From: Reticulascus tulasneorum
Taxonomy: Eukaryota > Ascomycota > Sordariomycetes > Glomerellales > Reticulascaceae
Assembly (NCBI GenBank): GCA_001557505.1
Contig: LSAX01000002.1
Span: 1,612,001 to 1,676,000, forward strand
Length of the DNA stretch: 64,000 bases
Direction of reading: 5' to 3'
Below, one piece after another: positions 44,670 to 56,808 of this stretch. How positions within the stretch are numbered: position 1 is the stretch's first letter; the number at the start of each line of letters is the position of its first letter. A model generated the notes under the pieces. That model searched no databases. It was given only the letters and a program-made list of their open reading frames with translations, and was not told where the DNA came from. The position numbers were made by a program, and so were the translations under genes.

Positions 44670-45583
44670 ATGTGGGGGAAAAGCCCAGATAAGCCTCCGC
44701 AAGAACCGAAAGAGTCCCCCAAGGAGAATGGCGGGAAAGTCTTCGATGCGGACAAGCTCCCGGATCGCGAGAAGCTGCCTGCGGCGTTGCAGAAGATAGT
44801 GGATAGGGAGGACAAGGAAGGCAACTTCTACGACGAGCTCGTAGAAGGATAGTGAGCAATTTTTCTGTTCCCGCACCTGATTCATACCTAATCGCATGCA
44901 GTGCGGCAGAATCCACAGAGTCCAATGTTCGATATGCTGCGTACGCCACGCGGATACGAACGATCCTCTCCTCCGCCCACCGATATGTAGCATACACATC
45001 AGATATCGGCGAGTCGTTCAGACCAGTTGCTCACCCGGGCATCGTGCGCACGGCATATGGTGTCTCATGGCTGTACATCCTTGGCGATGTCAGCTACGAA
45101 GGCTACAAGGCGTATTGGCACAATCAACGGATCCTGAACCCGGCTTTGCAACTGACACCACGGCAAGAGAAGATAATGGGTCTGCAACCAGAGCTGTCGC
45201 ATGATGCACCAAAGCTCGAGCCTGGCACGGTTCCGCCGCTGGAGGATTATCGAACAGTCATGATCCAGCGAGGCATCTTCCAAAGTCTTGCCAGTATGGG
45301 GCTTCCGGCTTTCACGATTCATAGCGTTGTTCGATACTCTGGCCGGGCCATGAAGAACATGAAGAACACCAAGATTCGGACGTATGGCCCCATAGGACTT
45401 GGGCTCGCCGTCGTGCCCTTCCTACCGACCTTATTCGACGAACCGGTGGAGAACGCCGTTGAATGGATTTTCCACAAGGGTTTCGAGACGTACGGCGGAA
45501 AGGAGTACGTTGGCAATGCGCCGACCATGGGTAGAGAAGACTTGCTCGCGAAGAAACCTTCACAGAAGGAGAAGGAATCATGA
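44670..45583 (+). CDS. mitochondrial fission process protein 1 homologue
   Basis: Exons 44670-44851 and 44902-45583 (50-nt intron), 287 aa; the junction makes EGYAAESTESNVRYAAYATR. The MTFP1/MTP18 domain is clear: RYVAYTSDIGESFRPVAHP, YGVSWLYILGDVSYEGYKA, a fungal insertion, then RGIFQSLASMGLPAFTIHS and a C-terminal membrane segment (GPIGLGLAVVPFLPTLFD) followed by VENAVEWIF. The N-terminal ~60 residues are Pro/Glu/Lys-rich and specific to fungi. MTFP1 is an inner-membrane protein that influences mitochondrial fission and inner-membrane integrity in animals; the fungal role is little studied. The start ATG 44670 is the first in frame with a hydrophilic leader; an upstream non-ATG extension is unlikely. 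Confidence 0.9.
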
Positions 45584-46824
45584 TTCCCACGGGCGTTGGA
45601 TGGGGTTCGGTGGGAGCAATGCAATGCTATACGATCCATTCCCAACTCATGACTTAGGATCAGGCGTATTGTCAAATCTTGTATAAAATAATTGGATATA
45701 CAGTTTAATGAAACCAGGGATTAAATGCGGGATCAATTTCCAACCTTATTATATCTTAGACCCAAGGTCGACAAAAGTGTCGAGACGTAAGGCATTTTGA
45801 CGACTGACTATACAGTCACCGATCTGTTCTCTACCATTGAGGTAACTACAGAAACATGAGCCATGACAAGAAGAAGCTCGTAGAGTTAGGTGTTCACGTA
45901 AATATCATCCGGGTACTATGCCCTTAAGTCAAGACCCCCGAGATTTTTTCTTCATCACTCGCTGATACGATAGTTTAGGCCGGTAAAGCAGCCTCTAAAG
46001 GGGGACCACGCATTCTGACACATACAGGACGATACAGGTCGAATCTCGGGGGTTACTGTGAATCCATAATCTGTTATGTTTCACCCAGGCAATACCATCG
46101 CCGATTCATCATGCTACTCCAATCAGTCTTGAATAGGATCATAATCTGAAATCAAGCTCATCTTCATTCGTTGCCCTCAACTTCATGGTATTTAGTTCGC
46201 CCACTTCTCAGCCTTCCCCTCTTCATCACAGACACTGCGTTCTTCTATCATCCACCAACACACGTCTTCAATCAAGATTTTACCCCTACCAGAGCTGGGC
46301 CGGAGAGACCCAAAAGGCAGAGAAAAAAATGGGGCACAATGAAAAAGAAGTCGGATATAGAAACCCTAGATCCCATGTAAAGCAATTTCCCATGCCAGTA
46401 CGCCTCCCCGCCACCAATACATCATGGTAGCAATTCCCCGTCCACACGCCCTTGCGTTTCTTTCATCTTCCCACACCCGCCCGCCGTGGGCCTACAACAT
46501 GTAAAAACTAATCCATTCAAGCAGAGTCTTGGAAGAGGGGGCTTTGCCGGTGTGCAAGCCAACGAAAGGGGCAAAGTTGTCCCAGGAAAAAGCCTAGTAG
46601 CTGGTGTGTCGTGTCCAGCTCCTGCCTGATAAGAAACCGTCTCATAAACCTGCGATTTTCGGATTAAGAATATAGGTGGTGAGGGTAGGTAATGCGCTGG
46701 GAATCATGAAATCAAAATGCAATGTGGGCTCTTGGGTATGTTTCTCTCCGCAGAATCAAACAGGTACGAAAATGAGGTGTATAGAACGTCGTACAGGGGC
46801 AGATCTGGCGTCTGACGACAGAGA
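45584..46824. other. 1.2-kb convergent intergenic region with inverted repeat
   Basis: 3' flanks of the MTFP1 homologue and BEM1. It contains a perfect 11-bp inverted repeat, CCCCCGAGATT at 45935-45945 and AATCTCGGGGG at 46042-46052, separated by 96 bp. No gene or tRNA fold was found around it. Confidence 0.5.
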
Positions 46825-48855
46825 TCAGGCCTGCTCCACGTACAGCAGGAGCTTCTCGTTCCGTTGAAGGGCGTAGTCCAAATCGTTGTTGCTCATCAAG
46901 TTGGGTTTTTCGCCGGTTGCCTCATCTTTGTAGAAGAGTTGAATCTGCTCTCCTTGCGGGATGCGGAGTCGATCTCGACATTTCTCGTACAGCTGCTGGA
47001 ATTGGATGTCGGTTGGTACGCGGATGGCAATGAGATCGCCGTTGAAGCAAATCTTGACCTTCATTGCTGATCCTTGGATGCCAGGGGACAATGATGTCTG
47101 GGACGGTTGCGATAAGGATGACATCTGGCGTGTCATTCCGGGTTGGCCGTTTGACACTTGTCGTTGAGGTGCCGCTGATAGACCGGAATACCCATTTCCG
47201 TTCAGGTTGTTTCTGGATGACTGACGAGATGCACCATCTGCCGGCGAATCTGTTGATGACGGTTGCGAGCCGCCCGATAGTCTGTAGTCATCGGTCGCAG
47301 TGTTTGGGTCGATTTCATAATCACCCTCCCTTGGTGCGAAGAACTGCTTGACAAGCGTGCACCTCGCGATGTATGGAGGCTGAGCTAGCAAGTTCTTTAC
47401 GTACGCGTCTAGGTTGTGCAGTCGACCTTCCGTAATGGCATCTGTGACATAGTTGACTGGACCAGGCATGTATGGTAGAGTTCGCTTCTGCGTTCCTGTG
47501 TTTCCCGCTTCTGCGGGGAACTCGGTGAGAAGGGCAATCTGGAAGTCGTAGAAATCCTCGTAGTATCTTGACAGCTCCCAGTGTCGTCCGTCCTCCAAGA
47601 CTGCTTCAATTACAAACCAGTACTTGTCCTCCGCGAAACAATATCTGGGTATGCGTGCAGAGATGGGCGCGTACAGCTGCGACGTGGACTTTGCGGCATA
47701 AGGATTCTGCTGGCCCTGTGACTGAGAACCTCGAGGCTGCTGAGGCCCAGCTTGTTGTTGCTGGCAGGAAGAGTCAGTAAGGCAAGGATGTCATGAATCA
47801 CGCTTTTGTATGACTTACAAAATTTGCCCCGTTCTGCGTGCTCATGCGGCCGCCTTGTTGAATGCTCATACGCTCCATGCCTTGCTCTAGTCCATTCGGC
47901 GGGCCACCTCCCACCTCGAACTTTCCTAACGGGATACTGCTGTTCTTGTATTCTGCTGCCATCTTCTTCCACTCTTCCACTTTCGGGACACCGGCCTTCT
48001 TGATAGCTTCCGAGGGGTTCCCTACAGCCGCATCGGTAGACATATCCCGGATCTCCACGAAGGATACCGGAATCAGACCCGGACCGCCAAGTCTGCCGAT
48101 AGGCTTGGCAACAAACCATTCTGGGTTAGACTGGGCAATGACAATGATAGCCTCGCCAGCCTTTGCCTCCAGTTCATCTGCTCGCTCGGCTTGGAAGTCG
48201 TACATTACGATCCCGTATACCATAGCACCGGACTTTCCAGACTTGGAGATGCGCTGACTCGGAGACATGAGTGTGCTGGCGTTGTTGGGATTGTTGGCGT
48301 TATTAGCATTGTTGTTCATGTTACTAGTTGGTGGGTTTACCCCCATGGAGGAGTTCTCTGCATATCCGGAATCATGATCAGGATTCTTCGTGGCTGTAGG
48401 GGGGCGAGGAGCGCTACCCCCATCTGACTGCGCACTATCTCTCTCTGTTCTTCCCAGTGCCTGGAAGAAGGCGACAGGCACAAGGCCTCGTGCATCTGGC
48501 AAGGCGGGGTTGCACGCCTCGTACCAATCTTGATCGTTCTCCCTGCCAATAACATGAAAGAAATCGCCTCGCGAAAAGCTCAGCTCCTGGCTCGAAGTTG
48601 CTTCGTAATCGTACAGCGCTCGAATAACCTATGGATTTGTCTCGCACGTCAGCATCTGGCAAAGAGTGGAAAGAGCCTCGCCTAGACAGTCGTAGGCGAT
48701 GCAGAACAAGCAGGCCTGAATCAGGCAAGTCGGGGAGGCGAACATACCTTCTTAGGCGGGACGATGGCGACGGCAGATTTCGGAGCAATGGCGATTTTGG
48801 GCTGGTCTTTCTCGCCTTTAATGGATCTTCGTAAGGCCTTGAAAATGCGATCCAT
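46825..48855 (-). CDS. BEM1: cell-polarity scaffold Bem1 (SH3-SH3-PX-PB1)
   Basis: Exons 48855-48748, 48628-47819 and 47760-46825, 617 aa; introns 119 and 58 nt, phase 0 at both. Domain order: short basic N-terminus, SH3-1 at ~37-96 (VIRALYDYEA ... WYEACN), Asn-rich linker, SH3-2 at ~173-237 (GIVMYDFQAERADEL ... PEWFVAKP), PX at ~344-465 (YWFVIEAVLEDGRHWELSRYYEDFYDF), Gln/Ser-rich linker, PB1 at 539-617 (MKVKICFNGD ... DLDYALQ). This is the exact Bem1/Scd2 architecture. Bem1 holds Cdc24 (through PB1), active Cdc42 and PAK kinases together at sites of polar growth, and binds membranes through PX; in filamentous fungi it localises to hyphal tips and, in some, NADPH oxidase complexes. Confidence 0.97.
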
Positions 48856-51800
48856 AGTTAGTTAACTAGATCACCAAGGACGGTTTTGCTTGTGTTTGTT
48901 CGCGATAGTTACAATGGAATCGGGGAGAGAGAGTATGAACATCGAAAATAGTGAGTGCGCACAGGAATAGTAGGGAAGTGGGCAAAGGTGCGTCGAGGTG
49001 AAGACCGCCTTGGGTGCACCGAAGCGTTCCTGCCTTATTTCGGGCAGGGCAGACGGATCAAGTAAATGGGAAGGAGCGACGATGGGCTGCAAGTGAAGCA
49101 GGCGAGGGCAGGAAGGAAATAATGAATCCACGAACCTTCATCTTGTGCGACTTTGTATTAAAGGCGAATGTGTGTAAGTGACCAAGAATCCTCCGCCAAA
49201 TTCGACAGCGACTGTTTGTGTCACGGTCGAGTCAAGATAAAAAGCTCCTCCCGCAACAGTAGTAGTCGGATGCGTGGTAAAGTGAATCAGTGCGACAGCG
49301 GACAGTGACGATGTCTCGTCTCGTCCTTTCTTGTCCTTTGCGTTGGAGATGCCAGCGGAGGAGTAACCGAGTCGATGTCGCTTACTTTGTGCTCTTGCCC
49401 CTGTTGTCCAAGTGGGCTTTATAATCCTTTTTTTTTTTGCTTTGCGCTTCTCGGGGCGAATAGCCGTGTCTTCTCCTCTTGCTCACTTCGTTGCGAGTAT
49501 TTCCTCTGTTAGTCCGTCCCAGGTAGGTCGCTTGATTCACTCTCTGTCTGCCTGGCCTTGGTGGACGGTGGCCTTCGACTCTGCAGAATGATTCCTTCCT
49601 GTCTTTTACTGGAGCGAGCGCAGGCTGCAAAACAAGGGCGACACCCAATGAAATCGACAATGCTTCTCTCAGTAACCCGAAATTGGTTCGACCGCTTCTC
49701 GTCAATGTCGCTGCTCGTTCGAGTGAAATGGTCGAGTCCAAATCACGAGATTCGATGGTTCGGCGGAGTGCAGGAATTGCGTAGGACTTTGCGGCAGCGT
49801 CGACAAGTGGACGGCTTGGGAAGGGAGATGGTGGGAGAGAAGTAGGTAGAAATGGTGTGGCCCCGGCTCTCCACTCGTGTGGTGCGGCGGGCCACAATCC
49901 AAAGGTCGCCGGATTGATAGGGAAGAAGAAAGAGGGGGATGCACAAGTTGGTGCCAGGGTTTGGCGAGCGAACGATGGAGGGGGGTCGAAGCGTCCCCAG
50001 TTCCTTGCTGGGAGGGTGTGTGGGTAAATTAGCAAGGGTGGCGGGTGGGTGTCCTCACTGTCAACCTAGTCTAGACCTGGTGTCTTGGACTTTGGGAGGC
50101 TTCAGGCTCGGATTGCTTCTTTCTTTGGTGCTTGCACGATGAAACCGCCTGGCTCTCTCTCTAGCATCGGTTGTGGTCTCGCTCAAGGGAAAGGGCTTGT
50201 TCCGTGATTGTTGAAGGTGGAAGACTGAGGAGAAGGCTGGGATCATCGAAGCCATTCGATGGGTGGTGCCATCGACGAGGTGGAAAGCTTAAACATCTCG
50301 CCTCAAGTCGCACCAGAAGGAAAATCTCGAGGGCGACGTTTTGATTACACAGGTGGTAATGATGGCTCCCTCCCTCCGTCCCCTAAGTACAAGTACAGGT
50401 AGGACTCCTAACCTCGGACTCGCCTGGATCAAGGTCCGGCGTCTGCATATCCTGTCTGGCTTTGGGCCGAAAAGCACTGTGGGCAGCAGCAGCAACCAAG
50501 AAGCAACCCACATGGGAAGCCTGCGAGGGGTGTACAAAGGCGCAAGCAGTGCCCTATGACGGCACTATGCTTCGAGGCGCCATAATGGCTTGACGAAAAC
50601 GGCCAGTCATGTCGACGAAGACCTCAAAGGGACATGGAGTGCTAGGGCTGGAAGTGCAGGTCTTCTGGTCTTCTGGTCTTCTGGTCTTCTCTCCAAACCC
50701 CAGCTGCCTCCGTTACCTTGCTTGGTAGCTGAGGCTCAGTGGGTGCCTCCAAGTGGGCAGTTTAGTTCCCGTAACCTCCACGAAGCAAATTGGTTGAAAA
50801 GCTTCAAGTGCAGCTGGGAAAGCTTCCGTTCCCCCATCCCCCTTGCGAGCGCATGGCAGCCTTCCTTCGACAGCTACCATTCATTCGCATTTTCGCGCCC
50901 TCCTCCTCCCCTTTGACCTCATCGGCAACCCCCCTTCGAGAGCGTGCTACACACCCCATTCGAAACAGTATGTGCCCAATGGCAATCACGACAGATTTTG
51001 ACATCTGGTATGCATGAATCGCACGTCCGCAAACGCAAGAACTTCATGGAAGAGATTGTCACCCACCAGGAAATGGAGGGGTGTGTGAGAACGGACTCAG
51101 AAGCGGCATCTTATCGATTAAATGGACGCAAAGACAATGGACCTCCCGCCAGATCCCGAGTCTACCCACACTGTAATTATTACGTAGCAAACCTTACGGA
51201 GAGACGGCCTCCAGACCATGTTTGAATCGCTCTTTGTTAGCACTAATTTGGTGGCCGTGACCGACAAAATTCTCTGCACCAAATGACTCAATCACAACGC
51301 GAATCCATAGGCCAAACCCCAGCTTCCACCTTGAATACCCTAGGCCAGGTGGAAATGGCCCTTTTCAAGCCCGGCTTTGTAACCCTGGCCAGAAGGAACT
51401 GGTTCTCGACATGACGGGCGACCAAGCCGCAAAGACACCATACCATGTCTCTGACGCACATTCCATCGTTGCACTCGTTCAATTAGCGTTGGGTCTGATA
51501 CCCAGGACACTGGATAATTCATGCACCTGGGGAGATTCCTACGAGAGCGTTTTTCTTTTTACCAAGGCCAAGAGATGGTAAGATGCCATCACCTGAAGAG
51601 CATGCATATCCCGGGCTCTATAACAGGGTTAATGCGGATCCAACTCGATCCATGCGTGGCCCTTCGACTGTGCCCACATGTTCTGGAAAAGGGCAATCCG
51701 TTATGCAAACCACATTGGCAACCCAACCCTAGACATACATGTCCATATTGTGCTCCTTTTCCGAGCTATTGCACAATGCACATGGGATACCCGCTGGTTG

Positions 51801-54449
51801 GCTGAGGATAAGGGGATTTTTGCTTTATTTTTACAGACAGAAGCATCAGAATGACTGAGCAGTCTCGGTGCCCCAGCGCCAACATTTGACGCCATTCGGC
51901 TCGTCCCAGCCAGTCGTTCAGGTTGCTCGCTTGTACGCGCCGTCTACAGACCGCGCGCATCGCCTTAGTTGGCTCCTCCCGTTTGCTCTTGTGGCTGCCT
52001 TTTTCGAATAACTTATGTAGCACTAAAACTTCCCTCCTCTTCCAAAAGTCTAATCTTCTTGGACCCAGGAACATAACTTCATATCTCCGCCCCCCCTTGC
52101 GACATCTCATCATCCCAACTTTCCGATGCTTCACATAGATTGCGTCTCTAGGGCCCCCGGCCCCGGCGATGATGAGCATCCCATCCCCATAAGACGCTAA
52201 TGGTGAACCCCTGTGCGGTCCCGTTTCAGCGGGACTCTTCTGGAACCTCACCCCGCCATCAGGCCGGAATTTCTGTGGGAAGTTCCTTCGGGGTAAGTTA
52301 GCACTTGGGTCGTGCCCTTTTTTTGATCGTCGTACTACACCATCTACAAATAGCACATGCTGTAATCTGTGCATGCGGACGTACAAGGAATAGTATTTGT
52401 TAAAGATAGCAACGGGTTCCTTACAGACGGCGACCTACATGGCCAGCCGTCTGCAACCTCAGGAATGCCTGTTAGCTTGTTTCCCCAGAACCAAGGCTCA
52501 TACCGTAATAGGCCACTGCGAAGGCTTCCTACCTCGCAATCAGTAACAGAGCAAGATAGTTTCTTAGCCTCGCCTTCTCCTGTAAAACCCACCAACCCAA
52601 TTTGACTCGGTATGTCATGCCTACCTGCCGTCCGTGGCGCAGCACGTCTTCGAACCTCGAGATCTCCGTTCCAGAAGCTTCACAATGCCAGGTAAGAGAG
52701 GAGCACACAGATCCCACGATGTCCAGTGAACCCTGATCTTCTACGCAATCTCGAGGGAACGACCGGCTTTTCCGCGCAAGGGCATAGGAAAGAAAGGCCA
52801 AAAAAATGCGCAAATTCCAAATCCTCGCCGTTAGGTCACCCAGCACAGCTTTAAAATTCATGCCCGCCATGTACACCCAGCATTCGGATCCAGCCCGTCC
52901 CGCTCACGAGCCGACGCAACATGAAACCCTAAAGTTGCCTGAAACGGAAAGTCTGCCCACGTCTGTATGCTGAATGGGCCAAATGCCTAGATCCGTCCAT
53001 GTGCGGAAATGTGACGTTGGTTTGTCTAAAGACCTTGATAGATCCCTAGAAAGACAAGAGGTTGCCCGTGCCAAGCCCTGTCTTTTTTTGCTCGCGTATC
53101 TTCCATGTGGATATCATCGTCGAGGCGGAACCCCGCTGCTGTCCGACTGGCAATGTCTCTCGGCATCTCGGCCGTGAGAAAACGACTCACAATGTAACAC
53201 GAGGCGTGAAGCACCATGGTTGGGCCAACTGCATGATATCCAACAGTAATCAAACCTGCCCGAGTACGAATCCGCGTGCTCTACGATGGAGATGTGTTAC
53301 TCACGGCAGTTGATACGAATTCTTTCTCCTGGGAGAGGAGGAGGGGAGGTCTGTAGCCATTCGCTGTTAGCTTGCATGCGAAACGAAAACTGCCAGATCA
53401 CTAGTGCGTGTTGTACAACATCAGACCAGAGACTAAAAAGTCAAAAACGGCTGTGAGAATATGTAAGGTACCACAGCCTGCAGCTACTTCCGGTGCTTGG
53501 AAAAACGGAAGTCTTGGCAACATGAAACAAACGCTCCCTGACTTCTTGATTTCGGGTGTGTACACCACCAGCGTCCCCACGCTCAGCTCTTTATCCACAT
53601 GCCCCTCTGGATAGGCTCTTCTCCATGGACTTTAAATCATGGCGGGCTCGATCCGATTTTTCCGTTGATAGGTTTCATGCTTGGCATTCTGAGTAACATG
53701 TGGAATGAAGCGCTCATCTCCGAAGTCCATGCTTCTTCATTAACAACGGATCACGGCTGAGGCATGAGTCATGGCACAATGGTTTATCAATTCCCTAGAT
53801 CAGTCGTGAGCTGAATCCTCTCCTGTAGTACCTATGGCGTCTATGTGACGTATGGTATGCAAGCCCCAAACCGATATGAGAAGAATCCAGCCCCAAACTC
53901 CTTTTATCCCCGGCCGGGCCATCCCACATTTGGCCACTCTGCGTAACAATGTCGAATGCAACAAACTCCATCGTGCTCTTCAAATCCTCGTTCTATAATT
54001 TTGACTCCAGTTGATGCAGTCCGAATGCTTGCCCACCTCCAGCTCAAGTACACATCGACGCCTCCATATCCTTGCAGCATCTGCAGAACAGATATCTAGG
54101 GTGAGATTTGTCCATTTAGAACTGAGTATGAGGGTCAGAAGAACATGCGAACCGTAACCGGAATCGGGGCTTAAGACGATATCGACACTCGGGAAATATG
54201 TATATATAAATGATGGCGACGAGGGAGGACGCGCGAGCATTGGTATAAAAAAATAAGGTTGGTTCGGGTTGTAAAGGAAACGGGGGAAGTAGATGTCTAC
54301 GATATTCTCGGTCCAAACCGGGAATTGTAGAGTCGCTATGATTAGAAACAAGGCACAACCACATGGGTGGGGCCAAATGTCGCGTGAACGAACTAGGCGG
54401 GTATTGAAGAGGCATGCTGCAAGAGTAAAAAAGAAAAGAAGACGAGAGC
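48856..54449. other. 5.6-kb stretch without a supported gene
   Basis: The longest gap in the window, upstream of BEM1. 48856-50300 is rich in pyrimidine tracts and pairs of ~200-codon open frames on the antisense strand (e.g. 50035-49382) that look compositional, not coding. 50659-50690 is a four-unit microsatellite. 51.3-54.4 kb has scattered open frames of 60-200 codons (longest 52386-51766, minus) with no recognised domain or splice partner. It could hold a long BEM1 leader, non-coding transcripts, or a lineage-specific gene I cannot see. Confidence 0.45.
50659..50690. repeat. 8-bp x4 tandem repeat
   Basis: Four perfect copies of GGTCTTCT in tandem, inside the long gene-free region. Confidence 0.9.
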
Positions 54450-56174
54450 TCATATCTGGCCTTTGATATCAACCTTGCGGAACGCCTCGGATCTGGCAGC
54501 TTCGAAGAGATTTCCGGCTTTTGCGGTCAAGAACAGAATGTGACCGAGGTCCTTGCGGTCCTCGAGGAGGTCTTGGCCGTTGTAGTCGAGGATGAATTGA
54601 GCAGCATCAGAATCGGATTCAAACCCGAGTTCTTCGGTAATGAACCGTAACTTTACGTCTGGCTTGTATCTGCGCATCCGTTAGTCAACAAGAACATAAG
54701 AACGGAGGAAGATCGGGTTTACTTACGCTCTGCAAATGTTGCACATAGCAGCAAGACGCTCCCTCACCACGAACATGTCCATGAGATAGGCGCCCATGTT
54801 TGGTGTGTCCAGGTACAACTGGAAAAACTTGTGGTAGTTTCCCAACGCCAAAGCCGAGCGTACATTAAGGGCGTGTTTAAGCGGCCACTCTTCCTTCTCT
54901 GCTGTAGTTAGATCTGCCAAGGCATCATTCAATCCAGTACGGTTGGCGGTGTGAATGAAGTACAAAATACGGTAAGCCTTGAATTCAATGGGGTTCCCTT
55001 TCAGACTCAGCGCGTACAAAGTTCGCAGCTGAGTCTGACATTGATTATACTCACCCAGGTCCCCCTTTTCTAAGGCGATGCGGGCGTGGAGTTCATAGAC
55101 AGAAACTGTGAACTCGTTCTTGATGCGCTGCACAGTCAGGTCCTGACGCATAGATTTCAGCTGATCGCAGATATATGAGTAGTTGCTCTCCTTCTTCCAC
55201 TTTTTCTTCAGAAGGTCTAGCGTCTGTCGCAGCACAGACTCCGGACGGACCTGCGAGGGAATTGGCGGGGCGGTCAAGCGCAAATACTTTTTCTCCAGAA
55301 CCTGAGACGTGCCGACAACAGGTCCCGTAGATGGTGGCGGGCTGGGCGACCGATACGAGGATTTATAGCCACCATCGAACCGGCGTTGTCGTTTCTCCAA
55401 CTGCTTTTGGAACTTACTTGATTTGGGTAGCGGCTCGTCCATGCTCGCACGTTTGTCTGGCGAAGGATAGGTGATGCGATCCTCAAGCGAGGTTGATCGG
55501 TTGCTGTTAGTAGTGGGACGCCATGGTGGCGCGGGAAAGGAATTATCATCATTGGAAAGATCCGAAGACTTGCGTTTCTTGGAAGCAAAAGCATCAGATC
55601 CGATACGTGAGGGTTCGGGAGTGGACGAGATGCTCATGGCACGCTTCAGCTCCACCCCCCGCGCAGCCTTAACCAAGGCTTGTGGCAGTGGCATGACATT
55701 CCAGTCGATGACGTGGAGATTTCCAGTGTCTTTGGCGTTGGATATAATTTCCTTCAGCTTCGTTTCAATCTCGGCACGGGAAACACCAGCATCCATGTTG
55801 GAAGGCAAGAATGAACGTTGCACATATTCTCGCACCGACACAGGCCACTCAACTTTTTGCTGCTTCGCGGGATCTGGGCTAGATTGCACGCCGTGTTGGG
55901 CTGCTTGGTGATTCATTTGGACTGGCATGGTGTGTTGACCTGCGGCATACGACGAATGTAACGATTGGGTTGGGGGTGGAGGATATTGACCAAAAGTCTG
56001 TCGAACCTGCACAGGTATGTAGGCTGGATCTGTAGGCACCAGGTTAGAAGAAGTTCTTGGAACAAAATAGCGAGTTAAGAGAGGCTTACTCGGAGGGTAG
56101 GTGTATGTTGTCGTCGTGGTTCCTTGTTGATGGAGGCCTGGAGGCGGAGGCCCTGGTGGCCAGCTGGGCATCAT
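54450..56174 (-). CDS. THP3: SAC3/GANP-domain protein, Thp3/LENG8 homologue
   Basis: Exons 56174-56090, 56029-54727 and 54669-54450, 535 aa. The N-terminus is Pro/Gln-rich (MMPSWPPGPPPPG), followed by a basic disordered region with a KKRKSS-type signal. From ~250 the SAC3/GANP/PCI helical domain is clear: DQLKSMRQDLTVQRIKNEFTVSVYELHARIALEKGDLGEYNQCQTQL (family-defining, here given in part), then ALNVRSALALGNYHKFFQLY and the terminal winged-helix part in exon 3 (DVKLRFITEELGF). Thp3 with Csn12 functions in transcription elongation and pre-mRNA splicing; LENG8 is the animal counterpart. The 60-nt intron 1 is a multiple of three without stop, so retention would add 20 residues. Divergent to VPS36. 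Confidence 0.92.
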
Positions 56175-56808
56175 GGTTGCGACTTGTCGTGGGCTTCGCG
56201 ATTCTGGTCAGTTGTGATTAGTATTAGGATGAAAATCTCTAGAGATTCAGCAGTGCGAAAGTGATTTCTGTTGCCTCGTGATGGGGAAGAGGGTCGTGAT
56301 GAGATTGTTGCGAGAGTGAGTAATGGAGCGAAGGTTGGGTATCGGAGATGCTAAGCGAGGCATTTCGGGGGCAAATCAGAAAAATCACGTGAGTTGTGTC
56401 GGAAAAATATCGTTTAATAATAAGATATGTTTGGTTCTAAATCGATCCACCCCGCTGGGGCTGCTTATCGCTATAGTGGGGTTCCACGATGAACGAAGCG
56501 GGAGCCAGGCATGTGGATATGGAATCCCAACTTATATATATCGCAAACCTGGAGACCGAAGTAGAGTGCTTGGGGAGATCGCAAAGCATACTTATTGCAA
56601 CAGAAAGATCTCTTTTGGTTTCCGAGATGGGCAGTCAATGAAGTTCAACCCCTTGCCACCGTCTTGAAAGTGTCACAATTCGACGTGACGTATGCGACGA
56701 GATTGACGATTCGCGCCCTCACATTTTGATCTTGCCACAATCCCAACCGGCTCCCAGATACCTCTCCTCTTCAGCTCAGCTTGGCAGCTTGCCGTCCCGA
56801 TATGACGG
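56175..56808. promoter_or_regulatory. divergent THP3/VPS36 promoter
   Basis: 634 bp between divergent starts. It carries TCACGTGA at 56385-56392, an E-box palindrome also present in the RAD4/CUZ1 promoter. An open frame at 56323-56667 crosses it but has no recognised features. Confidence 0.4.

Noticed and set aside
46030..46060. GGTCGAATCTC as a tRNA B-box
   Set aside because: The adjacent bases do not form T or acceptor stems.
49382..50035. 217-codon open frame antisense in the BEM1 upstream region
   Set aside because: Composition follows a pyrimidine-rich tract, several frames are open together, and no domain or splice partner is visible.
51766..52386. 206-codon minus-strand open frame
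   Set aside because: No recognised domain, unusual residue mix, and frame shared with overlapping opposite-strand frames; kept as non-coding.
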